Below are positions 23,669-33,500 of a DNA stretch of 47,776 bases, in pieces; the stretch's first letter is position 1, and the number at the start of each line of letters is the position of its first letter. The notes below the pieces were generated by a model. That model saw only the letters and a program-made list of their open reading frames with translations, had not been told where the DNA came from and did no database searches. Made by a program: the position numbers and the translations under genes. The DNA lies in contig NZ_BLAY01000068.1 of NCBI RefSeq assembly GCF_020521235.1, positions 1 through 47,776 of the forward strand, given 5' to 3'. Origin of the DNA: Microseira wollei NIES-4236. Its GTDB lineage: Bacteria; Cyanobacteriota; Cyanobacteriia; Cyanobacteriales; Aerosakkonemataceae.

Positions 23669-25387
23669 GTGATGGTGTTGATGGCGCGAAAATCACCCCA
23701 AGTGCGGGTTCTCCTGGTGGGAGCGATCGCTTTCTTCGTTTTGGCTCTTACTTTAACACTGCACCGGCACTTCTGTTTCTATTCTTCCTACGACCAGGGG
23801 ATTTTCAACCAAGTTTTCTGGAACGGTATTCACGGGCGATTTTTCCAAAGTTCCCTTTCTTCCCAACTTTCTACCAATGTCGTCCACAACGGCGAGGTTC
23901 CTGCCGTATATTACCACCGTTTGGGGCAACATTTTACACCTGCTTTATTACTTTGGTTACCGATCTACGCCCTGTTTCCGTTTCCAGCTACTTTGACCCT
24001 ATTGCAAGTAACTTTAGTCACTGCCGCTGGATTGGTTTTATATGCTTTAGCCAGGGAATATTTACAACCAACGGTATCGGCAATAATTACCTTGAGCTTC
24101 TACGGCGCTAATGGGATTGTGGGCCCGACACTGGCTAATTTTCACGATATATGCCAACTGCCGCTATTTATGTTCGGCCTGCTGCTGGCAATGGAAAAAC
24201 GCTGGTGGTGGCTGTTTGCTATTCTCTCGGCGTTCATTTTAGCCTTGCGGGAAGATGGCGGCATCAGTTTGTTTGGTGTCGGATTTTACCTGATAGTCAG
24301 TCGCCGCTATCCTAAACTTGGCTTGGTTGTATGTACCCTGAGCTTTGGTTACATGCTGCTACTTACTAATGCGATCATGCCGCTGTTTTCCGATGATATT
24401 TCCCGGCGGTTTATGATCGAACGGTTTGGTCAGTATGCGGATGGGGAAGAAGCTTCTACCGTAGAGATTATTTGGGGTATCGTTAGTAATCCTTTGCGAT
24501 TGCTGGTAGAACTATTTTCGCCCTTTTTTGGGACGATTCGCTATTTAATTAGCCATTGGTTACCGTTTGCCTTTGTCCCAGCTGTAACACCTGCAGCTTG
24601 GGCAATCGCTGGCTTCCCCCTGCTGAAACTATTCTTAGGTAAGGGCGAGTCGGTTTTGGCAATTAACATTCGCTATGCCATGACCGTCGTGCCAGGGCTG
24701 TGTTACGGTGCTATTCTGTGGTGGAAAGGTCGCGAAAATCTTCTGGATGCACCGCTGCGCCAGTTCGTTATCCAACCTTTTTACTCGCTGCGATCGCTTA
24801 CACGATGGCGTAAAATCATCGACCGGGCGATAAACTGGTTCGAGCAGCACCCAAAATGGCTGAAACTCTCGATGCGGCGATTTTGGGCAGTTTGTCTTTG
24901 TATTTCGCTGTTTTTTAGCTTTACTTCCAACCCAAATCGCACGCTATCGTTTATAATCCCCGATTCCATTCAACCTTGGGTTTACGTGCCGCTACCCCGT
25001 CAGTGGGAACACGCCACAGCAATTCGTTCCCTACTAAATCAAATCCCTAAGGATGCCAGCGTATCGGCGACAACGTTTATCGTGCCACATCTTTCGGGTC
25101 GTCGCGAAATTATCCGGTTTCCTTCGTTGCAGTTCCGCAACGATGCACGACAGGTGGTAAAGGTAGAATATGCGATCGCGGACATATGGCAGTTGCAACA
25201 GTATCAACCAGCTTTTAGAGGCGATCGCCAAACCTTACAGGATAGCCTTCGCACCATCAAACTGGTTACTAGCGAGGGAGAATACGGCATTATTGGCTGT
25301 GAGGATGGCGTGATTTTGATGCAAAAAGGCGCGGCTTCTAACCCAAAAGCCTTAGCAGCATGGCAGTCAATTGTCAATAGCAAGTAG
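23669..25387 (+). CDS. DUF2079 multi-pass membrane protein
   Basis: A 572-residue integral membrane protein of the DUF2079 family. The early luminal signature is HFCFYSSYDQGIFNQVFWNG, then a loop with YYHRLGQHFTPALLLWLPIYA. About ten hydrophobic helices follow, with NFHDICQLPLFMFGL and ALREDGGISLFGVGF, the family's acidic motif, in the middle. The C-terminal 170 residues are soluble (IPKDASVSATTFIVPHLSGR). The fold resembles GT-C glycosyltransferases such as dolichyl-phosphate mannose-type enzymes, but no reaction is known. The start region GTG-ATG-GTG-TTG-ATG (23669-23683) offers several starts; the helix begins after residue 10, so all are compatible. It is followed by the GT4 gene in the same orientation. 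Confidence 0.85.
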   Translation: MMVLMARKSPQVRVLLVGAIAFFVLALTLTLHRHFCFYSSYDQGIFNQVFWNGIHGRFFQSSLSSQLSTNVVHNGEVPAVYYHRLGQHFTPALLLWLPIYALFPFPATLTLLQVTLVTAAGLVLYALAREYLQPTVSAIITLSFYGANGIVGPTLANFHDICQLPLFMFGLLLAMEKRWWWLFAILSAFILALREDGGISLFGVGFYLIVSRRYPKLGLVVCTLSFGYMLLLTNAIMPLFSDDISRRFMIERFGQYADGEEASTVEIIWGIVSNPLRLLVELFSPFFGTIRYLISHWLPFAFVPAVTPAAWAIAGFPLLKLFLGKGESVLAINIRYAMTVVPGLCYGAILWWKGRENLLDAPLRQFVIQPFYSLRSLTRWRKIIDRAINWFEQHPKWLKLSMRRFWAVCLCISLFFSFTSNPNRTLSFIIPDSIQPWVYVPLPRQWEHATAIRSLLNQIPKDASVSATTFIVPHLSGRREIIRFPSLQFRNDARQVVKVEYAIADIWQLQQYQPAFRGDRQTLQDSLRTIKLVTSEGEYGIIGCEDGVILMQKGAASNPKALAAWQSIVNSK

Positions 25388-25644
25388 GAGCGAAGGGGCA
25401 TCTTGTGCAAGTGACCGGGTGAGCAGTTGTGCTGCTTGAAGTAGATAAAAATTGGTTTTCTTAGATCTTGCACCTGACATGGGTCAGACAGGCAGGATGC
25501 CTATCCCACCTGCACAAGATGCCCCATGCCCTCTGCTCAGAATGTAAAGAAATCAACAAGTTCATTAACTTTAATTACAAAAAGTTAAACAAATTGCCAT
25601 AATGAGCGCAATGGAAATGTGTCAATCTTAATAAATCCGTAACC
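25388..25644. repeat. Inverted dispersed repeat GGGGCATCTTGTGCA
   Basis: AAGGGGCATCTTGTGCAAGTG (about 25395) and CACCTGCACAAGATGCCCC (25508-25526) form an inverted pair around about 110 bp without a frame. The GCATCTTGTGCAGGTGAGCA motif also occurs at about 5370-5390. Confidence 0.7.
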
Positions 25645-25662
25645 TTGAGGGGCTTGGAAGCG

Positions 25663-26850
25663 ATGAAGATTCTGGTATTGACTTGGGAATTTCCGCCTCG
25701 GTTAGTCGGGGGAATTGCACGCCACGTCGCAGAATTATATCCAGAACTGGTCAAATTAGGGCATGACGTCCACTTGATCACGGCGGAATTTGGAGAAGCA
25801 CCGATGTACGAACTGGTGGAAGGCGTGCGCGTCCATCGGGTACCCGTAGGGTGGAGTCACGACTTTTTCCACTGGGTGGCGAACCTGAACGAGAGTATGG
25901 GTCGCCACGGCGGTAAAGTAATGTTAGAGGATGGGCCGTTTGATATCATCCACGCTCACGACTGGTTGGTGGGAGATGCAGCGATCGGGCTCAAGCATAA
26001 TTTTAAAGTCCCCCTGGTAGCCACCATCCACGCCACGGAATACGGACGCCACAACGGTATCCATAAAGAGGAACAGCGCTACGTCCACGGTAAAGAAAAC
26101 ATCCTTTCCTACGAAGCTTGGCGAATTATTGTCTGTACCGACTACATGCGGCGCGAATTGCAACGCGCATTTAATACGCCTTGGGATAAGATGGACGCGA
26201 TCTATAACGGCATTCGTCCGGAAAAAAAACTCCGCTGGCACGATTTTGATGCGTGGAAGTTCCGCCGCCGCTATGCCAATGATGAGGAAAAAATTGTTTA
26301 TTACGTCGGACGCATGACTTATGAAAAAGGCGTTTCCGTGCTGTTAAATGCCGCCCCGAAAGTAATATGGGAAATGGGAGGTTTGGTTAAATTCGTCCTG
26401 ATAGGCGGCGGCAATACCGACCACTTGAAGCGTCAAGCTTGGAACTTGGGAATTTGGGATAAATGTTATTTCACTGGCTTTATGTCCGATGAAGATTTAA
26501 ATAAATTCCAAGCTATTGCTAATTGTGCTGTTTTCCCCAGTTTATACGAACCGTTTGGTATTGTAGCTCTAGAAAGTTTTGCCGCGCGCGTACCCGTGGT
26601 TGTATCGGATACGGGGGGTTTACCAGAAGTAGTGAAACACACCAAGAACGGTATCACAACTCGTGTCAACGACCCCGATTCCCTCGCTTGGGGTATTCTG
26701 GAAGTGTTGAAAAATCCCGGTTACTGCCAATGGTTGGTTGACAATGCTTATGATGATTTAGAACGGCGCTTTAGTTGGTCTAAAATCGCGCGGCAAACCG
26801 AGGCAGTTTATCAACAAGTGGCGAAAGAGCGATCGCGTGTTGATTGGTAA
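25663..26850 (+). CDS. Glycosyltransferase family 4
   Basis: A 395-residue GT-B glycosyltransferase. It starts MKILVLTWEFPPRLVGGIAR HV, as in starch/glycogen-synthase-like GT4 enzymes, with DIIHAHDWLVGDAA in the first lobe. The second lobe has YVGRMTYEKGVSVLLNA, the sugar-nucleotide region, and the E-x7-E motif EPFGIVALE (E296), followed by DTGGLPEVV and NGITTRVNDPDSLAW. It probably transfers a hexose in polysaccharide or glycolipid synthesis. ATG 25663 is preferred over a start at 25645, since the family begins with MKIL. A 107-bp copy of its 3-prime end, about 85% identical, lies at 34314-34420 beyond the two-gene block. Confidence 0.9.
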   Translation: MKILVLTWEFPPRLVGGIARHVAELYPELVKLGHDVHLITAEFGEAPMYELVEGVRVHRVPVGWSHDFFHWVANLNESMGRHGGKVMLEDGPFDIIHAHDWLVGDAAIGLKHNFKVPLVATIHATEYGRHNGIHKEEQRYVHGKENILSYEAWRIIVCTDYMRRELQRAFNTPWDKMDAIYNGIRPEKKLRWHDFDAWKFRRRYANDEEKIVYYVGRMTYEKGVSVLLNAAPKVIWEMGGLVKFVLIGGGNTDHLKRQAWNLGIWDKCYFTGFMSDEDLNKFQAIANCAVFPSLYEPFGIVALESFAARVPVVVSDTGGLPEVVKHTKNGITTRVNDPDSLAWGILEVLKNPGYCQWLVDNAYDDLERRFSWSKIARQTEAVYQQVAKERSRVDW

Positions 26851-26864
26851 TCCTACTCCTCAGT

Positions 26865-26888
26865 AGAGACGGGATGTCTCCCGTCTCT
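26865..26888 (+). terminator. Hairpin after the GT4 gene
   Basis: AGAGACGGGA and TCCCGTCTCT pair perfectly over a 4-base loop, 14 bp after the stop codon; there is no T run. A similar AGAGAGGGGA/TTCCCTCTCT hairpin follows the GT4-tail copy at about 34434-34459. Confidence 0.6.
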
Positions 26889-27179
26889 CCAATCATAGAA
26901 GGTAAATTAGCCCGTTACCCATCCATTGAAGAGGACGCGGGGACACGGGGAAATTCTGACGCGGGGAAACCCCATGCCTAAAGTCAGGGGATTCCAACAA
27001 GGAAGAATTTTCTCCCCTATTTCGGATAAATTCGGTAGGCTCAAAACCAGGTGCTTCGATCTTGGGAAGGGGTGCTTAGAGTGTCTCCCCAACTCCTTTG
27101 TCAGAGCATCTTCAAAGGTCAATCTGCGAGACTGAAAGCGGGTATTCCTGGAACACCTTAGCTCTTTATGCAACAGTTT
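26889..27179. other. Intergenic sequence without recognisable genes
   Basis: It contains GACGCGGGGACACGGGG-type low-complexity repeats at about 26933-26968. A weak 88-codon minus-strand frame (26907-27173) has no domain signal; I treat it as non-coding. Confidence 0.4.
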
Positions 27180-27441
27180 CAGGACTTACGCAAGTGTCAC
27201 AATAAAAATATCAATAGATGTTTGTAGTAGGCACTTTAGTGCCGATTGCAAGCGAGTGAGGGAAAGCCTTTAGGCTTTGTTTGTATAGCGGCAGCAAAAA
27301 TGGCAGCGCGCTTGACAAACTCAGGTGTACCTCATCTGCCTGCAATCCGCTATAGTGCCGATCTTGAAGCGCTGTTCGCGTAGCGTGGCGTCAGCTATAG
27401 CACTTACTACGAACAAACTGATGTGCCAGTTGCGTAAGTCC
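27180..27441. mobile_element. MITE-like element at the left edge of the two-gene block
   Basis: CAGGACTTACGCAA (27180-27193) and TTGCGTAAGTCC (27430-27441) are inverted termini of the same family as 10771-10873. An inner inverted pair is GTTTGTAGTAGGCACTT (27220) with the GTGCTATA...ACTACGAACAAAC region (27394-27420). A small dispersed repeat (GTTCGCGTAGCGTGGCGTC) sits at about 27375-27393. It has no coding capacity of its own. Confidence 0.7.
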
Positions 27442-27456
27442 CGAGTTTGTTTGGTA

Positions 27457-27462
27457 TATAAT
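27457..27462 (+). promoter_or_regulatory. -10-like TATAAT upstream of the 1014-aa gene
   Basis: TATAAT lies 35 bp upstream of the start codon. The nearest -35 candidate, TTGCGT (27430), lies within the right terminus of the MITE but 21 bp away, so the spacing is poor. The ribosome site AGGGAG (27486-27491) is five bases before ATG 27497. Confidence 0.4.
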
Positions 27463-27496
27463 ACATTTGTACCTTTTATAATTTTAGGGAGCAGAT

Positions 27497-30400
27497 ATGG
27501 TAAATACTTTGGCAGAAGGCGACAACGGTCTAGTGCGGCTGGATTACAGCGATTTGTTGACTAAAATTTTAAAATTACTGCAAAATCACGATACCAAAAA
27601 TCGCTTTAGTTTATCCAAAGATGGCAACCAATTGCTGATCGATCTTGACGAAATAGCTTTTCAGGTAGCGTCTTCAACGATTGAGAATCCCTTGGGAATA
27701 TCTGCTAGCAGCGCTAAGTCCGCCAGCGTGAATTTAAGTCGGGGGGTCAAACCTTTTTTTATTAATCAAGTTCAGCAGATTAGAGATTGTTTAAAACAGC
27801 ATGTAGAATCTTTACTTAAACAAGAGGGTCAAGATATATCCCTTGAGGACTATGTTAACAGCTTAGCTACAGAATTAAAAGAATTAACAGGTGAAAGCAA
27901 AACTTTGGGATTTACTTATCCTTTCGGGAAAACCCATGAAGGTTTGCAAAAGCAGCGATTAAGCGTGGAAAACAATGCTAGTAATAATTGCTTGCTCAAA
28001 TCTCATAAGCTAACAATTACAGTAGAAAACACAAGTAAGTTTGACGAAGAAATACAAGCCAGTCTGAGAAATTTTATCAACCTCAAGTTTTCTTCAAATC
28101 AGCAAGAAGACCTGAATGATATTCTTGATGAGTTAGTAGCAGATCGCCAGTCTGATTTTTATATACTCAAGCGCCTGATGGATACAGAAGCGCTGGGAAA
28201 ACTCCAAAGAGAAGCCAAGATTAAGTATTTAGAATTTTTGTTAGAACACCTGGATAAGTCCAGAGATGCTATCTACCTTAAAGACTTGATCCGAAGACTA
28301 AAATTAATCGAAGACTACATCAGCGATGTTGAAAAAGAGGACGGACATTATGAAGTCAATTATGCGGGAATATCAGTAAATTACAAAGATTTATTTTGCC
28401 GTGCTGAGGCGTTTGATATGTTACCTATTATTCCTTTAATAGTGGGTTATTTAGGAGAAACGACTGATGAAAATTCGGGTAAGCTACAGTTCATATTTGG
28501 ACTTAAGCTCAAGTTAGGCGGTAAGGTTCAATCCCAAGGCGGAGAAACTGTTTTTGACTATTACCTAAATCAAATTGATTCTAACAGTACCGAACATAAA
28601 GAGAGCATTTCTGATTCGTCGTTCAAAAAGAAGTTTTTTGTAGAAAAAGTATTAAAAATAACTTTGTTATATTACTTTGTCTTTGCTAGTAGCGATCCCG
28701 CCGGGGAGGGTTACACACCAGAATCAGATCTAGAATACGATCCTAGATTGGTTTTTGACCAAAAAGTATTGCCGATATTAAAAGGTTCTGATGAAAATAA
28801 AAAACAAAGCATTTTGAGAGGACTGAAAAAGAAATTAGCGCAGTACAAGGTTAATGAGAAGGTAGAAAAGCTTAAGAAATTACTGCTGAGTTTGCTTCAG
28901 AAAGATACTTCTTTACAACCCCGAAATTATCCCCTGCATATCAGTCTTAAGAAAGGGATTTTGGAGCAAGATGCTAGCACTATTTCTAAAAATAGTACCT
29001 TGTTTAAAAGCGAATTAAGAGAAAATCCTAAAGCGGCTTTAAAATATATATCAGTTGGTAATTCCAGCGTCGATACAACTTCACTTTGTAATCTTACAGC
29101 CAACATCCAGATTAGCGAGATTCACTATTTCTCTACTGAGGATAGCCAAAGCTTCAGTATGGAGTACGATCTCAGAAATATTTACACAATACCTGTTCTT
29201 TTGGTTCCTCAAGACGATGATTGTAGAAAGATTGCTGAAAACATATCTCAAAACAATTTAAAACAGAAAAAGTTATTGGAATTTACCTATAACTATCAAC
29301 GCCTGAGAGAACAAGTCTTTAACAATGAAGACTCACCAAAGGCTTTTGTTTATCGAGTGACTTTCTCTTTACTTGCTTATACGACGCTAAAAGTTTTACT
29401 TGATTCAGCAAAACGCCGGTTATTTATTCCCATCTTGCGACTGCATTTGAGTGACAAGCAAAACCCTGCACCGGAAGAAGAGTTTATGCGCTCTCTCTTT
29501 GCAGTATTATCCCATCTCTTGAATGAAAGACATCGCTCGAATTGTCAAGGATTCTGCATTAGAAGTATCAATCAGTATAAAATTCGTAATGGTCTGAGTT
29601 CGCTGTACTCAATTTTACCTAAGAAATTTAAGTTCAATACACCTCCTACGGAACACCAGCTAGACAAGCTAGCAATTATTGTAGTGTCTAGTCGAGAAAG
29701 CGATCGCAGCAGATCAAGCGATTATAAAATTGCCAACTTGATGGGAGAAGTTGTCGGAGTACAGCGTCAGTCTGATGGCACGATTCGATTATATATGAGC
29801 GGGAGTTTCTCTGATAACTATGGTAGCCAGGAAATTCACAATCATCCTGATGTTCTCATCGATGAAGTCAATAAGCTTTATCAACAAGGATACAGACACT
29901 TTTTGTACATTGCCAAGTCTCCCTATTGCAATACTTTAAACATGACCAAAACAGAAGAAGATGAAGAGTTATTTTTTATGTCAAAAGCTGTGATACGGTC
30001 TTTAAAGGGAGAGCGCGAAGACATCAAGATATACCCCATATTTTTTGACAAATACTATGCCGTAAATATCGGAAAGATTAAAGCTAGTTCATTGTACATA
30101 CAAGATATATCAGAGTTAGAAACTTTGGTGAAAGACCCCAGTAAACAAGCCGTTGTATTTTTCAACCTCTTTAATGGAATTAAAGTCGGTAACGAGAAAT
30201 ACTATAACGGGGTTATTTCCTACGCTACCCTATTAAACATCTATGAAGGGATTTTAGATGACCAAGATATTCGTATGGGTTTGATGTATGATAATTCCCT
30301 AAAAAACGATTTGCTACAGTTTCTGACTCTATTCCATTTTTCTCGGTATGAGGCGGCGCCGACACAATCCCGTAATATTAGTTTTAAGCTCGATCCATAT

Positions 30401-30541
30401 GAGAACCTTATAGGCGATGATAGCGTTGGATCATTGTCTATATTTAAAGACATGACAGGCAGAGTTAAGTTTAATTCGTTAGCCTTTTTAACAGAAGTGA
30501 GAAAAGCTTTAAACGTGCAGCCAGATAGTGAGGAAACATGA
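27497..30541 (+). CDS. Large protein of unknown function, first gene of a two-gene putative defence module
   Basis: A 1014-residue, Lys/Asp/Leu-rich cytoplasmic protein without signal peptide or transmembrane helix. I do not recognise the family. Roughly: a helical N-terminus (1-150); a Lys-rich helical middle with coiled-coil-like stretches (KKLAQYKVNEKVEKLKKLLL, near 450); a region around 600-700 with hydrophobic strands (TIPVLLVPQDDD); and a C-terminal alpha/beta part (about 720-1000). The last contains LAIIVVSSRESDRSRSSDYK, then GVQRQSDGTIRLYM, YRHFLYIAKSPYCNT and IYPIFFDKYYAVNIGK. Its beta-hairpin, helix, strand order is compatible with an RNase H/PIWI-like fold, but I see no convincing catalytic set. 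Its TGA overlaps the next ATG by ATGA, so the two products are made together. The gene is A+T-rich relative to its neighbours and lies between MITE termini, suggesting transfer. Confidence 0.85.
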   Translation: MVNTLAEGDNGLVRLDYSDLLTKILKLLQNHDTKNRFSLSKDGNQLLIDLDEIAFQVASSTIENPLGISASSAKSASVNLSRGVKPFFINQVQQIRDCLKQHVESLLKQEGQDISLEDYVNSLATELKELTGESKTLGFTYPFGKTHEGLQKQRLSVENNASNNCLLKSHKLTITVENTSKFDEEIQASLRNFINLKFSSNQQEDLNDILDELVADRQSDFYILKRLMDTEALGKLQREAKIKYLEFLLEHLDKSRDAIYLKDLIRRLKLIEDYISDVEKEDGHYEVNYAGISVNYKDLFCRAEAFDMLPIIPLIVGYLGETTDENSGKLQFIFGLKLKLGGKVQSQGGETVFDYYLNQIDSNSTEHKESISDSSFKKKFFVEKVLKITLLYYFVFASSDPAGEGYTPESDLEYDPRLVFDQKVLPILKGSDENKKQSILRGLKKKLAQYKVNEKVEKLKKLLLSLLQKDTSLQPRNYPLHISLKKGILEQDASTISKNSTLFKSELRENPKAALKYISVGNSSVDTTSLCNLTANIQISEIHYFSTEDSQSFSMEYDLRNIYTIPVLLVPQDDDCRKIAENISQNNLKQKKLLEFTYNYQRLREQVFNNEDSPKAFVYRVTFSLLAYTTLKVLLDSAKRRLFIPILRLHLSDKQNPAPEEEFMRSLFAVLSHLLNERHRSNCQGFCIRSINQYKIRNGLSSLYSILPKKFKFNTPPTEHQLDKLAIIVVSSRESDRSRSSDYKIANLMGEVVGVQRQSDGTIRLYMSGSFSDNYGSQEIHNHPDVLIDEVNKLYQQGYRHFLYIAKSPYCNTLNMTKTEEDEELFFMSKAVIRSLKGEREDIKIYPIFFDKYYAVNIGKIKASSLYIQDISELETLVKDPSKQAVVFFNLFNGIKVGNEKYYNGVISYATLLNIYEGILDDQDIRMGLMYDNSLKNDLLQFLTLFHFSRYEAAPTQSRNISFKLDPYENLIGDDSVGSLSIFKDMTGRVKFNSLAFLTEVRKALNVQPDSEET

Positions 30542-33500
30542 GGGGATACGATCTAGGACAAGAATTGGGTCGTTTGTTTGAAGTAGGGTTCAATATTGGG
30601 ATGCTTGCCTATATTGAACAAAATCAGTTATCTCATAAATTTGGGAAATTATATCGTCAATATTTACAGCAGCTAAGTTTCCCAAAAATGCTGAAGCAAC
30701 TAGCAATTAAAGCGGAAGTTATTAGCGAACAAAATAGACAGATTATTGGCAAGTGGGGGACTTTATTCTTACAAAAAAGCTTTCTGGCTGGTTTAAATTT
30801 TTTCAGCGAGTATATTAAATCTACAGGGTGGAAGAAACATCAGCTAAAGCGTCTAGAAATTTTGTACTACCAGTGCTGTTTTTGCGGTGACAACAGTCTA
30901 GGAACTATTAATAAAAGTGACGACGAAGTATTTAAAGAAGTTTTATCGCAGTTTGGCGAGATTGAAGTTGATATTAGTAAATATTCCGAGAAAGGAGAAT
31001 TTTTACGTGCAGATACTTTGATTCTCATCCGGTGTGGAAAGCAGTTGAGGGTTTTGTGTCTGGATTATTCAATATTTTCGATTAAATCAATCCAGGATTT
31101 GGTGGATGTAGATAGCGTAGAAGTAATCCGGAGAATTTTGCTTAGTGAAATTAGATATTTAAAGTCGAAAAGTGTTTTTTGTAATTTAGGGTTAGATAGT
31201 AAAACTTCCGAACTAAATCTATCGGAAAATCTGGCACGGTACTTTACTGCTTTCAAGCGAGGGGACAAAGAAACTGCGAAGTTAATTCAGGCGGCGAGTT
31301 ATGCTCATAGTTTTGCTGAATTCTTACGATCGCATAATTTTCTGACAGCAGAAACCGAGGTGATTTTTAATGTCGTGGGGTATAGCGATCGCGGAATTAG
31401 TGCGATGTCCCTGAATCGGGATAATTTAGATATTTTAGCAACCTGCTCTCACATTTACAAGCGCGATTCCAGCGATTTAGAAATTCAAGATGCTCGCCAG
31501 GAAGTTTTAAGATTAATTAAGCGAAACGCCGCTAAAAGTTTTCAAGATGGTAAAAATTTTATCAATAGACTTTTAGACGTTTCCCAAGATGGGATAACTT
31601 CTATTGTGCATCAAGATCGTGTGGAGAATTTTCTCAACTCAATCGATGCGATCCCGCCATATTTAGCAACACAACTTCAAGTTACCCCAAACTTAGATTT
31701 GAGACAAGCTCACGCAGAACTGATTACCAAAGCATTAGATTCTGATGTTACCTATATATTTTTAACAGGCAATCCAGGGATAGGTAAAACGACTGCGATC
31801 GCTAACTTTCTTAAAACTGAAAAATGCCTCAATGAAGGTTTTTTATTCTTTTATGTCAGTCCCCGAACGCAAGTCAATCTAGACATCATCGAAAAGTTTA
31901 AACAAACACCAACAAACTTATATGACGACCGGATATTTACCATCACCACTTCCGCCGATTTAATCAAAAATAACGGTGGACAATGTACGGTAAACTACCT
32001 TTCAAATCAGCGTGACGATAATTTTGTAGAGCAAACTGTACATTTTGTCAATCAAAATACACAATTAGTTTCTCAGGGATTATCTAAAAATCTTAAAAGA
32101 CTAACAGAAGACCAAATTCAAGATGTATGTCAGCAAAACCGAGGGGTTTTAGATAGCATCTGCGAAGCCATCTACACCACGATCAACCGTAACCTTTCTC
32201 ATAATATAGTAGCGACAGTTTCGATTCAATCTTTGAAGAAAACCCAAAGCGGAAGAGACACTTTATATCATTTTGAAAAAATCTTTAAATCTGCCTATAA
32301 TTCTACAGAAGGTATGGTAATTACTTCTCAGATGAAACAAATATCAAGTAAAATAAAACATTTATTCATAATGATTGATGAAATCACAGGAGACGATAGC
32401 GGAGTAGAGTTCCTCAATGGAATTAGTAGGATTTTAAAAAATTATGGTTTAATCGATAGTCAATATGGTTTTAACACCAAAATTATTGTGTCTGATGCTT
32501 CAATTGTTGACCCAGATGTAATTAAGCAGCATTTAGAGGAAACAAAGGCAGAACCTAATAAAATATTTTTTAGGAAAGCTGCTGCTAAGGCTTCACCTTT
32601 ATCAGTACAAACATTCCAGTTTAAAGACTTAAAGGCTAGGGTTATTAATGCTAACTCTTATCCAGCCAAAAGTTTAGAAATAAGCTATAAAATTTTTATC
32701 GAGTCTGTTAAGTTCAACGAACAGGTAAATCTTCCCAGAAAGTACGAGCTAGAGAATTGCGTTCAAAACCAGATTGTAGAAGACATAAATACCTTTTTAA
32801 ACCAGCAAAATACCGCTCAATTGATTGTCTATATTCAAGATAAACAGAGATTGACTGACCTGATTGAAAAGATTAGAGAAGAGCGAGGCGAATTTATACA
32901 GCATCAAGACTACCTGGAGATTCACTCTGACTCCGAAAAACAACGAATTCACGAGTACATAAATCGCGTCCAAGTTATCTTTATGACTGCCTCAGCGAGT
33001 CGAGGTCTATCATTTCCTAAAGCTAAACATATTCTAGTTGATATTCCCCGGTTTGAAATTGAAAAAAACCTGATGGAAGTGATTCAGGTCATTTACAGAG
33101 GTCGTGGAAGTTACAACGAAGATGGCATCAAGAAAACTTTGGACGGTGAAGACAAGGAGCTAATTTTTTACTTGTCCGAGCAAGCTGTATATTATCCTAA
33201 AGACCGTCACTCATCCTTTCATAACTCTAGTAACGAGCAGCAGTTGTCTTTACAAGAAAGCGTGCTGAGTCTTTTGAACGTTCTGCTAATTTTAAAGACT
33301 TCCATTATGACGCGAATTTTTGGTTCTGGGTGCATAGGTCAAAATGATTTCATCACGATTCCAATCGGCGGAAAATCAGTATTTGCTGCGGGTCAAACTT
33401 TTAGTAGCAAGATGGCTACGCTGATTAAGCAACTCAAAAAAGAACACAAAAAGCGTCGTAACGATGAGTTGTTACAAGAGGTCTATACTACCTTAGAAGG

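Noticed and set aside
26907-27173. 88-codon minus-strand frame before the two-gene block
   Set aside because: Low-complexity, no domain, no ribosome site; probably spurious in repeat-rich intergenic DNA.
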